Shown: piece by piece, positions 6,305 to 12,521 of the stretch
How positions within the stretch are numbered: the stretch's first letter is position 1
Layout of the letters: each line of letters starts with the position of its first letter
Assembly (NCBI GenBank): GCA_937974295.1
Contig: CALBWN010000027.1
Coordinates: forward strand, 1-15,761
Length of the DNA stretch: 15,761 nucleotides
DNA from: an uncultured Candidatus Saccharibacteria bacterium
GTDB lineage: Bacteria > Patescibacteriota > Saccharimonadia > Saccharimonadales > Saccharimonadaceae
Direction of reading: 5' to 3'
Position numbers and translations under genes: made by a program
The notes under the pieces: model-generated
Databases searched by the model: none
Seen by the model: only the letters and a program-made list of their open reading frames with translations
What the model was told of the DNA's origin: nothing

Positions 6305-7153
6305 ATGACAAGTGATACGACACATACTCTTGGCAGCACGCCACCCATGCCGCGCCTTATCGACTCGCACTGCCACCTGCACGATAGCGAGTTCTACGAC
6401 GATGCAGCACGCGAGGCAGCCTACCAGCAGGCTGTCCAGGCTGGCATTGCCATGATCTGCGTCGGGACGGATGTGCGCAGCTCGCGCCAGGCGGTGCAGT
6501 TTGCCATGGCGCGCGATCACTGTTATGCGGCGGTGGGTATTCATCCCCATGATGCCGAAGCAGCGGGCGAAGCGGGTATTACAGCCATTCGTGAGCTCCT
6601 CGCTGAAAAGCCACTACGGCAGGGTCGGCCCGTCATTGTCGGGGTGGGGGAGATTGGTCTAGATTATTTTTATGACAATAGCGCTCGCCCAGCGCAGCAG
6701 CAGTGCCTCCAGGCGCAGCTGCAGCTTGCGGCGGAGTTTCAGCTGCCCGTTAGCTTCCACGTGCGTGACGAAAAACAAGCACGCGGCGTAGTGTGGCAGG
6801 ACTTTTGGCCTATCTACGATGCTCAGCCAGTGCGCGGCGTTCTGCACAGCTTTACCGATACTCAGGCGCAGCTTGAGCAGGGCCGTGCTCGCGGCTTATT
6901 TATTGGCGTCAATGGCATCAGCACCTTTACAAAAGACAGTGTTCAGCAGCAGCTCTATACCGATCTCCCACTCGATGCAATACTGCTTGAGACCGACGCT
7001 CCCTTCTTGACTCCGGTGCCCTTCCGTGGTAGAATCAACCTACCGGCTTATGTGGAGGAGGTAGCCCGTGACCAAGCAGCCAAGAAAGGTTTGCCTATCG
7101 CACGCGTCGCCGCCACCACAACGGCAAATGTACAGAGGTTATTTGATATATGA
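6305..7153 (+). CDS. tatD: TatD-family metal-dependent hydrolase (deoxyribonuclease)
   Basis: A 282-residue TIM-barrel protein of the amidohydrolase superfamily; TatD enzymes are metal-dependent 3'-5' nucleases linked to DNA repair and degradation. All expected metal ligands are visible: His22 and His24 (DSHCHLH), Glu116 (GVGEIGLDYF), His152 (FHVRD), His181 (LHSFTDT) and Asp231 (LETDAPFLTP). VGIHPHD at 78-83 and the C-terminal TTANVQRLF are also typical. About 15 extra residues precede the usual start of the domain; the Shine-Dalgarno AAAGGAG before ATG 6305 supports the long form. metG-tatD is a very common bacterial gene order. The stop codon overlaps the next gene's ATG (ATGA). Confidence 0.95.
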   Translation: MTSDTTHTLGSTPPMPRLIDSHCHLHDSEFYDDAAREAAYQQAVQAGIAMICVGTDVRSSRQAVQFAMARDHCYAAVGIHPHDAEAAGEAGITAIRELLAEKPLRQGRPVIVGVGEIGLDYFYDNSARPAQQQCLQAQLQLAAEFQLPVSFHVRDEKQARGVVWQDFWPIYDAQPVRGVLHSFTDTQAQLEQGRARGLFIGVNGISTFTKDSVQQQLYTDLPLDAILLETDAPFLTPVPFRGRINLPAYVEEVARDQAAKKGLPIARVAATTTANVQRLFDI

Positions 7154-7755
7154 ATGAACTCCAAATAAATCACACGAAGAAAAACGTAACCCCCGCTCCT
7201 GAGGGTAATTTTGGTGGCGAGACAGCGACAAAAGATTCATACGGTCAGCCAGGAATGCTTACGCTCGAGCAACTTCGCGAGCAAGAGCGGCTTGCTCGTG
7301 TGAAAGAGGAACTCATGCGGGTTGCGAAGGTGTATGATGGTGACCCAGATGACCTAACAGGTGAGAAAAAAGTTTCTCCCAAGGAAGCTTATTATCAGAA
7401 TATCGAGTATGCAAAAGGTGTTACGAGCCTTGTGTTGAAGATGCGAGAGTATCTGCTTAAGAAGTATGGTAGCCAAGATGCGAGCAAGCTACTTGAAGAG
7501 AATAGTGGAATGACTGGTGTGGACAGCGTTCTCAAGAAATCTTCTTTCGCTGTTGGCGATGAGATTAATCTCAATCCTGATTTTTGGAACAAAAATCCTG
7601 ACGACAAGAAAACTGACCAAGAAAATAGGAACAACGATGGCAATAACCCAGTAGTAGATATGTCGTCATATGCAGCCAGACGAGCACGTCGTGAAGCACC
7701 TGCACCTACTAACAGTTCTAGTAGCTATTACTACCCCGAGGAGCACGCTGCCTAG
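7150..7755 (+). CDS. Hypothetical protein, 201 residues, charged and partly disordered
   Basis: I recognise no family. Residues about 36-120 are helical and charged (LTLEQLREQERLARVKEELMRV, residues 37-58, resembles a coiled coil). From about 140 on it is rich in Asn, Asp, Lys and Ser and probably unstructured (NPDDKKTDQENRNNDGNN), ending in SSYAARRARREAPAP and a Ser/Tyr stretch. There is no signal peptide or membrane segment. Its ATG overlaps the tatD stop by four bases, with AGAGG about 11 bases upstream, and the next gene starts at its last base. Its base use is visibly more AT-rich than tatD and metG, consistent with a lineage-specific or disordered protein. Confidence 0.75.
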   Translation: MNELQINHTKKNVTPAPEGNFGGETATKDSYGQPGMLTLEQLREQERLARVKEELMRVAKVYDGDPDDLTGEKKVSPKEAYYQNIEYAKGVTSLVLKMREYLLKKYGSQDASKLLEENSGMTGVDSVLKKSSFAVGDEINLNPDFWNKNPDDKKTDQENRNNDGNNPVVDMSSYAARRARREAPAPTNSSSSYYYPEEHAA

Positions 7756-8192
7756 TGAGAAAGCCAAGCTCACTCCTTGGTAAAGCCTATGCGCTGCTGG
7801 CGGGTGATACCAGCATTGGCAAGTCGAAGAAGCGGCCCTTTAAGCGCTATACCGAGCGCGAGCTCATCACGCTGGAGAGTGAGATTGGGGCGGAGCTGTT
7901 TGGCCCGGTAGAGAAGGGTCGGCATCGAGAGTTCTTTTGCCTGGATACAAAGACGTGGATCTGGCACGAAGAATGGACAGACGAGAAGCGCCACATCCAG
8001 ACCAATACTATCCGCTACGAGATTAATGACCAAGGTATTCTCAAAGTGCAAGAAGGGGCGCGCTATAGTTACTTAGTTGGCGATGAGCTGCGCAACTTCG
8101 TCATGGCGACGCGCCTCTATTATGAGCGGGTGGCGCGCGAGATATACCGCGTTGACCCCAATACTGGCCAGCGTTTCGCTGATCCGGACTAG
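7755..8192 (+). CDS. Hypothetical protein, 145 residues
   Basis: Starts with GTG at the last base of the previous gene's TAG stop; GAGGAG at 7739-7744 serves as Shine-Dalgarno, 10 bases before. A basic N-terminal part (KSKKRPFKRYTEREL) is followed by a compact region with beta-type alternation and aromatic residues (HREFFCLDTKTWIWHEEW, IRYEINDQGILKVQEG) and a C-terminal helix (FVMATRLYYERVAREIYRV). The overall look is of a small conserved cytoplasmic protein. No family is recognised. Tight coupling to tatD and the gene at 7150 suggests shared expression, not necessarily shared function. Confidence 0.75.
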   Translation: MRKPSSLLGKAYALLAGDTSIGKSKKRPFKRYTERELITLESEIGAELFGPVEKGRHREFFCLDTKTWIWHEEWTDEKRHIQTNTIRYEINDQGILKVQEGARYSYLVGDELRNFVMATRLYYERVAREIYRVDPNTGQRFADPD

Positions 8193-8194
8193 AG

Positions 8195-8203
8195 TGCTAT
8201 ACT
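8195..8203 (+). promoter_or_regulatory. Extended -10 promoter of the cysteine desulfurase gene
   Basis: TGC TATACT at 8195-8203 starts three bases after the previous gene's stop codon. Seven bases later comes GTG 8211, matching the metG and alaS spacing. It makes the cysteine desulfurase operon separately transcribed from the metG operon. Confidence 0.55.
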
Positions 8204-8210
8204 AATTGGA

Positions 8211-9374
8211 GTGAAACCAGAGATGATATATTGCGACCACGCAGCGGCCACACCGATGGATGACCGTGTTTTGGCAGCGATGCAGCCCTACTTTGCGGAG
8301 CAGTTTTTTAACCCATCCAGCCCCTATGCGCCAGCAGTGGCAGTGCGGCAAGCTTATCACCAGGCAAAGCACCGCCTTGCGGTGGCGCTTGGTGGCAAGC
8401 CAGATGAGATTATTATGACGGCGGGTGCGACGGAGTCGATTAACCTCATGTTTGCTGGCGTACCCGGCCATGTGGTAACGGCAAATATAGAGCACCACGC
8501 CGTCCTGGCAGCAGCGCGCCAGCATGATGTGACAGTGGTAGCGGCTAACCCAAAGGGTGTGGTGACGCCCGATGCGATTGCCCAGGTGATTCGCCCAGAG
8601 ACGGTACTCGTCAGTATTGCTCTGGCCAACAATGAGCTAGGAACGATCCAACCACTGCGGGCAATTGCCGCAGTGGTAGCCCGTGAGCGCCAGCGACGAC
8701 TCGAAGCGGGTGAATCAACGCCACTCTACCTCCACAGTGATGCCTCGCAGGGGGCAGGTCAGCTCGATATTAATGTGGCGCGCCTTGGCGTGGATGCACT
8801 GACGCTCAATGCGGGCAAGATATACGGTCCTAAGCAAGTTGGCCTCTTGTGGCTGGCTAGCCAGGTGCGGCTTGATCCACTCATTGTTGGTGGCGGGCAA
8901 GAGCGTGGCCTGCGCAGCGGGACGGAGAATGTGGCCGGTACGGTCGGCTTTGCAACGGCACTTGAGCTTGCCCAGGCACATCGCAAATCCGAGGCGCAGC
9001 GCCTTGAGCGGCTGCGTAACAGTATGCAGCGCACGCTATGTGAGTACATCCCCACAGCAGTTGTCTCGGGTGATGTGAAGCATCGTTTGGCGGGCCATTT
9101 GCACATCTCGTTCCCCGGGGTGGATGCCGAGCGGCTCATTTTCTTACTTGAGCGCGATGGCGTGCTTGTGGCGACTGGTAGCGCCTGTGCGGCCAATAAA
9201 GGGCTGCGTAGCCATGTCCTTACCGCGATTGGCCTGCCACCAGAGGTAGCCGACGGAAGTCTACGCATCAGCCTGGGGCGGCTCTCGACCGAGGAGAACT
9301 GCCAGCGTGCGGCGCAGTGCATTATTGCAGCGGTGCAGCACGAGCAGCAGCGGATGAAAGGGGTGCGGCGATGA
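8211..9374 (+). CDS. Cysteine desulfurase (NifS/IscS family)
   Basis: A PLP enzyme that removes sulfur from cysteine and passes it on as persulfide. Landmarks: IYCDHAAATPMD at the N terminus, His95 in the EHHAVL block, SDASQGAGQ, PLP-binding Lys203 (AGKIYGPKQVG), RSGTEN, and the persulfide Cys326 in GSACAANKG. The usual His before the PLP Lys (HKIYGPKG) is Gly here. The 387-residue size and active-site loop fit the NifS/IscS group; I cannot assign NifS versus IscS. Start: GTG 8211 fits the leaderless spacing from the -10; ATG 8223 is the other option and also matches the family N terminus. No IscU, IscA or Fdx gene is adjacent; mnmA is two genes downstream, so tRNA thiolation is the likely outlet. 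Its stop overlaps the next ATG. Confidence 0.92.
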   Translation: MKPEMIYCDHAAATPMDDRVLAAMQPYFAEQFFNPSSPYAPAVAVRQAYHQAKHRLAVALGGKPDEIIMTAGATESINLMFAGVPGHVVTANIEHHAVLAAARQHDVTVVAANPKGVVTPDAIAQVIRPETVLVSIALANNELGTIQPLRAIAAVVARERQRRLEAGESTPLYLHSDASQGAGQLDINVARLGVDALTLNAGKIYGPKQVGLLWLASQVRLDPLIVGGGQERGLRSGTENVAGTVGFATALELAQAHRKSEAQRLERLRNSMQRTLCEYIPTAVVSGDVKHRLAGHLHISFPGVDAERLIFLLERDGVLVATGSACAANKGLRSHVLTAIGLPPEVADGSLRISLGRLSTEENCQRAAQCIIAAVQHEQQRMKGVRR

Positions 9375-9976
9375 AGTTATTACGCTGGCTTGCCGGGATA
9401 TTTATCGCCCTGATGCTCCTTGTGTGGCTTGGTGGGCGCTGGCTGACGCGCGACGACCTTGCCACCTGCCAAGCAGCCCCGAGCAGTGCTGAGCAGTGCC
9501 AGGCTGCTGATGCTATTGTGGCAGTGAGTGGTGGCGATACCCAGGCCCGCACCGCCGAAGCGATTCGCCTCTACCAAAATGGCTGGGCACGCTTCATCGT
9601 CTTCTCAGGTGCTGCCGCCGATAAGACTGGCCCTAGCAATGCCGAGGCAATGCGCCGCCAAGCTGTGGCAGCTGGTGTGCCCGACCGTGCTATCCTCACC
9701 GAGGAACTAAGCGAAACCACCCGCCAAAATGCCAAAAAAACTGGCCAGCTCCTCCGCCAAAAGAATATCGACTCGATTATCCTCGTTACTAGCGCCTACC
9801 ACTCGCGCCGTGTTGCACTGGAGTTTGGCCAGTATGTGCCGCATATCGCTATGCGCAGCCACCCTGTAACCACCGACAAACAGTGGTCAGACACCTGGTG
9901 GCTCACGCCAAGTGGCTGGCAGCTGACGATCGAAGAGTTGGTGAAGATTGGCTGGTTTAAGGCGGTGCAACCATGA
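9371..9976 (+). CDS. DUF218/YdcF-SanA-like membrane-anchored protein
   Basis: The 201-residue protein has one N-terminal transmembrane anchor (about residues 5-24, LRWLAGIFIALMLLVWLGG), then a DUF218 domain: ADAIVAVSGGDTQARTAEAI, a GWARFIVFSG strand, ETTRQNAKKTGQLL, and ILVTSAYHSRRV. This order matches YdcF, SanA and ElyC. Members of the family are linked to envelope integrity and cell-wall precursor metabolism, with no settled reaction. The catalytic-looking domain is probably outside the membrane. I chose ATG 9371, which overlaps the preceding stop (ATGA) and follows AAAGGGG; an earlier in-frame ATG at 9317 lies inside the desulfurase gene and would put 18 polar residues before the anchor. 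Why it sits between two sulfur-transfer genes is unclear. Confidence 0.87.
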   Translation: MKLLRWLAGIFIALMLLVWLGGRWLTRDDLATCQAAPSSAEQCQAADAIVAVSGGDTQARTAEAIRLYQNGWARFIVFSGAAADKTGPSNAEAMRRQAVAAGVPDRAILTEELSETTRQNAKKTGQLLRQKNIDSIILVTSAYHSRRVALEFGQYVPHIAMRSHPVTTDKQWSDTWWLTPSGWQLTIEELVKIGWFKAVQP

Positions 9977-11091
9977 CACAGCGCGTCTTTGTCGGGATGA
10001 GTGGTGGGGTGGACAGCAGCCTCACCGCAGCGCTGCTGGTTGAGCAGGGCTACGACGTGACCGGCGTGTATATGAAAAACTGGAGCCAAGACCTACCTGG
10101 TATGCAGTGCCCCTGGGCGGAAGACTTGGCCGATGCTAAGCGGGTCGCAGTGCAGCTGGGTATCGACTTTATCGTTTTTGATTTTGAGCACGACTACAAG
10201 CACAAGGTGGTAGACTACATGCTAGCCGAGTATCAAGCTGGGCGCACCCCCAACCCCGATATTATGTGCAATCAAGAGATTAAGTTTCGGCTCTTTCTCG
10301 ATACGGCGCGCGAGCGTGGGGCTGACCTCATTGCTACGGGCCATTATGCGCAGACCGGTGGCGTATATGCAGAAGATGACAGCGTGGCGACTAGTCAAGA
10401 ATATTCATTCCAGTCTGATCGCCTCTACCGCGCCACCGATGCAGCCAAAGACCAGACCTACTTCCTCTATCGCGTGACGAGTGATGCACTCCAGCATACA
10501 CTCTTTCCGCTTGGTGGCTATACGAAGCAGCAGGTGCGGCACATGGCCAGTGAGCGTGGCCTCTGGACGGCGCGCAAGCAGGAGTCGATGGGAGTGTGCT
10601 TTGTTGGTAATGTCGGCATGCGAGACTTCCTCAGCCAGTATGTATCCACTCGCCCGGGCGATATTATCGACAAGCAAACAGGGGTGGTGCTGGGGCGGCA
10701 CTATGGCGCGATCTTTTACACCCTGGGCCAGCGCCATGGGCTGGATGTCGGCGGCGGCTTGCCCTATTACGTCGTCGGTAAGGACATGACAGCAAATGTG
10801 GTATACGTGAGCCGCAATATGAATGACGAAGCGATGTGGCGCCATGATGTGCTGGTGGGCGATTTGCACTGGATTCATGGCGCACCAGCGGCGAGCGACC
10901 AGCTGACCGTCCGTCTGCGCCACCGTGGCCAGCTGAGGCCATGCACGTTGCAGTATGACCCAGCTCAGGCCCAAGCCACCCTCCACCTCAGTGACCCTGA
11001 GCGGGCCGTGGCAGCTGGCCAGTCAGCCGTGATCTACCGCGGGACAGAGTGTCTTGGCGGAGGGATTGTCGTCGATTCTGTGGCTTTATAG
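9973..11091 (+). CDS. mnmA: tRNA-specific 2-thiouridylase MnmA
   Basis: MnmA adenylates U34 of tRNA-Lys, -Glu and -Gln and replaces its 2-oxygen with sulfur. The 372 residues show the PP-loop SGGVDSS (10-16), the NPDIMCN motif with catalytic Cys99, ATGHYAQ, the KDQTYFLYR segment, and the second catalytic Cys209 in SMGVCFVG. A C-terminal beta-barrel ending in GECLGGGIV-like sequence (TECLGGGIVVDS) completes the fold. Length is normal. Its ATG overlaps the previous stop by four bases. With the cysteine desulfurase in the same operon, the sulfur donor and acceptor enzymes are co-expressed; no TusABCDE genes are present here, so direct transfer is likely, as known in bacteria with a dedicated desulfurase-MnmA pair. 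No strong terminator follows. Confidence 0.96.
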   Translation: MTQRVFVGMSGGVDSSLTAALLVEQGYDVTGVYMKNWSQDLPGMQCPWAEDLADAKRVAVQLGIDFIVFDFEHDYKHKVVDYMLAEYQAGRTPNPDIMCNQEIKFRLFLDTARERGADLIATGHYAQTGGVYAEDDSVATSQEYSFQSDRLYRATDAAKDQTYFLYRVTSDALQHTLFPLGGYTKQQVRHMASERGLWTARKQESMGVCFVGNVGMRDFLSQYVSTRPGDIIDKQTGVVLGRHYGAIFYTLGQRHGLDVGGGLPYYVVGKDMTANVVYVSRNMNDEAMWRHDVLVGDLHWIHGAPAASDQLTVRLRHRGQLRPCTLQYDPAQAQATLHLSDPERAVAAGQSAVIYRGTECLGGGIVVDSVAL

Positions 11092-11203
11092 CTACTTTAT
11101 TACCTCAACAATGAGTGAAAACAGAGAGGCTATTCTGCAAGGCATGTATTTTCCCTTTAAGTATCAGGAAATATGTCGCACGACCATTCAGAAGTTAACT
11201 CTG

Positions 11204-11233
11204 TTGACAACCCAAACGGCAGTTTCGTATACT
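11204..11233 (+). promoter_or_regulatory. Promoter TTGACA-N18-TATACT of the surface-protein gene
   Basis: TTGACA (11204-11209) and TATACT (11228-11233) are 18 bases apart, giving a start near 11240 and a leader of about 26 bases. An imperfect repeat, GTTAAC-TCT-GTTGAC, overlaps the -35. Unlike metG and alaS, this gene has a strong Shine-Dalgarno (AAGGGGGA, 11253-11260). Confidence 0.7.
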
Positions 11234-11265
11234 GACACTTATAGACAACCATAAGGGGGATTATT

Positions 11266-12378
11266 ATGAGGGTAAAACACACTCACTCTCGGATGAGAGT
11301 TATTGCCGCGGCTGCAGTCGTCGTTGGTGGCATTGGGCTTGTGGGGCCGCAGCTTGTGGCGCATCAGGCGTATGCTGATGCTGACACTACCGCACCAGTC
11401 TTTACGCCAGCCAAGCCAGAGAAGCTCGTGGCGCGAGCGGGTCGCTCAATTGCCGATGCTGTGCGTACTGTAGCAGCGAATGATGGGGCAGACGGAACTG
11501 GTGTTAATAGCGATGGTGTGGTTATCGACGCAAAAAACCTTGACCTTGCAAACCCAAAACCAGGCACATATACAATCACTTACCGTGCGGTCGATAATGC
11601 CAACAATAAAGCAGAGGTGACACGTGAGGTAGAAATCACCACCACCGAAAAGCTCGAAGCCAAGCTAGCCGAGCCATTGGTGCTGGATGGCTACAGCTCG
11701 CACACTAGGGCCGAGGCAACGTCTAAGCAGGTGATTGCGCGTGCCGTGGTGGCTGATGAGACGTCTTCTCAGGCTGCGATCGACAAAGCATTGCAAGAGC
11801 TTCAGCAAGCAATTGACGACCTGCGCGTCGACCACACCGACTACGACAAAGCCAAGCAAGAGCTTGCTGCAGCGCCAGCCTACGTCGCAGCAGACAAGGA
11901 CGTTGCTGCAGCAGCGACAGAGGCAGATCGCCTCGCAAATCTCAAAGCAACCACAACGCCAGAGCTTACCAAAGCGACGAAGGCGCTCACCACTGCTATA
12001 GCCACAGCTATCCAGGAGGAACAAGCACGCCAAAAGACAGCCACGCAAGCTGTTGATGCACTCGAAGCTAAGCCGGATCTTGCATTGCTTACAACAACCC
12101 AAGCAGTGATCGATACTGTCAAAGATAATGCAGTCAAGGCGGCACTGCAGCGACGGGTTGATGCAATCCGCACTGCGCTGCAACCACAACAACCACAGCA
12201 AGCTGCCGCCGCACCCAAGACGGCAGCCCACACACCCGAGCAGACACACCCTGTAGCAGCTGCGCTTGCCGACACGGGTGCCAACCTCTGGCTCCTCGGC
12301 GGGGCAGGGACTGCTCTCATTGGTGGGGCAATTGGCCTGTGGCACCGTCGCAACAAGCTTTTCAAACGTGAGAAATAA
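11266..12378 (+). CDS. Secreted cell-surface protein with LAxTG-type sortase signal
   Basis: The 370 residues read as a Gram-positive-style surface protein. A signal peptide covers about 1-37 (basic start, hydrophobic core 11-32, cleavage after AYA). Residues about 43-126 form an Ig-like domain of the DUF5011 type (VTREVEI and GTYTITYRAVDNANN are characteristic). Residues about 128-306 are three Ala-rich helical repeats like FIVAR or GA modules (AAIDKALQELQQAIDDL and similar). A Pro/Gln linker (307-330) leads to the sorting signal LADTG (334-338), a 21-residue hydrophobic segment and a basic tail (RRNKLFKREK). The motif fits the LAxTG used by class E sortases of Actinobacteria. It is monocistronic, with its own promoter and terminator. 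A stalk or adhesin toward a host cell is an inference. Confidence 0.88.
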   Translation: MRVKHTHSRMRVIAAAAVVVGGIGLVGPQLVAHQAYADADTTAPVFTPAKPEKLVARAGRSIADAVRTVAANDGADGTGVNSDGVVIDAKNLDLANPKPGTYTITYRAVDNANNKAEVTREVEITTTEKLEAKLAEPLVLDGYSSHTRAEATSKQVIARAVVADETSSQAAIDKALQELQQAIDDLRVDHTDYDKAKQELAAAPAYVAADKDVAAAATEADRLANLKATTTPELTKATKALTTAIATAIQEEQARQKTATQAVDALEAKPDLALLTTTQAVIDTVKDNAVKAALQRRVDAIRTALQPQQPQQAAAAPKTAAHTPEQTHPVAAALADTGANLWLLGGAGTALIGGAIGLWHRRNKLFKREK

Positions 12379-12390
12379 GTACGATCGCGC

Positions 12391-12420
12391 AAAAATCGGC
12401 TCGGATGAGTCGATTTTTGT
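12391..12420 (+). terminator. Rho-independent terminator after the surface-protein gene
   Basis: The stem AAAAATCGGCTC (12391-12402) pairs with GAGTCGATTTTT (12407-12418) around a GGAT loop, with one G-T wobble, and the T-run forms the end of the stem. It lies 12 bases after the stop codon. The A-run on the 5' side would let it also work on the other strand, but no gene converges here. Confidence 0.8.
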
Positions 12421-12505
12421 ATAGTAGTGTTTCAAGTGGCAGTACACTTCGTTATGGAGAGCTTTTATAATCACACCACCAAAGATGCACGAGGTAGTGT
12501 GTCCG

Positions 12506-12514
12506 TGCTATAAT
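12506..12514 (+). promoter_or_regulatory. Extended -10 promoter of alaS, predicted leaderless
   Basis: TGC TATAAT at 12506-12514 is followed by seven bases (ACCCCCT) and the alaS ATG. There is no Shine-Dalgarno. The whole stretch from TGC to ATG is the same as that before metG apart from one extra C. Another TATAAT at 12466-12471 has no good -35. Confidence 0.65.
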
Positions 12515-12521
12515 ACCCCCT

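Noticed and set aside
10405..10986. Minus-strand ORF of 193 codons opposite mnmA
   Set aside because: It is fully inside a conserved gene and has no start signal; mnmA accounts for the region.
11111..11254. Short plus-strand ORF (47 codons from ATG 11111) between mnmA and the surface-protein gene
   Set aside because: It runs through the -35 and -10 elements of the surface-protein promoter, has no Shine-Dalgarno, and its sequence has no protein-like pattern.
11665..12474. Long minus-strand ORF of 269 codons opposite the surface-protein gene
   Set aside because: It is very rich in Cys, Leu and Arg, the mirror of Ala/Gln-rich repeats on the plus strand, and crosses the terminator. It is a shadow frame.
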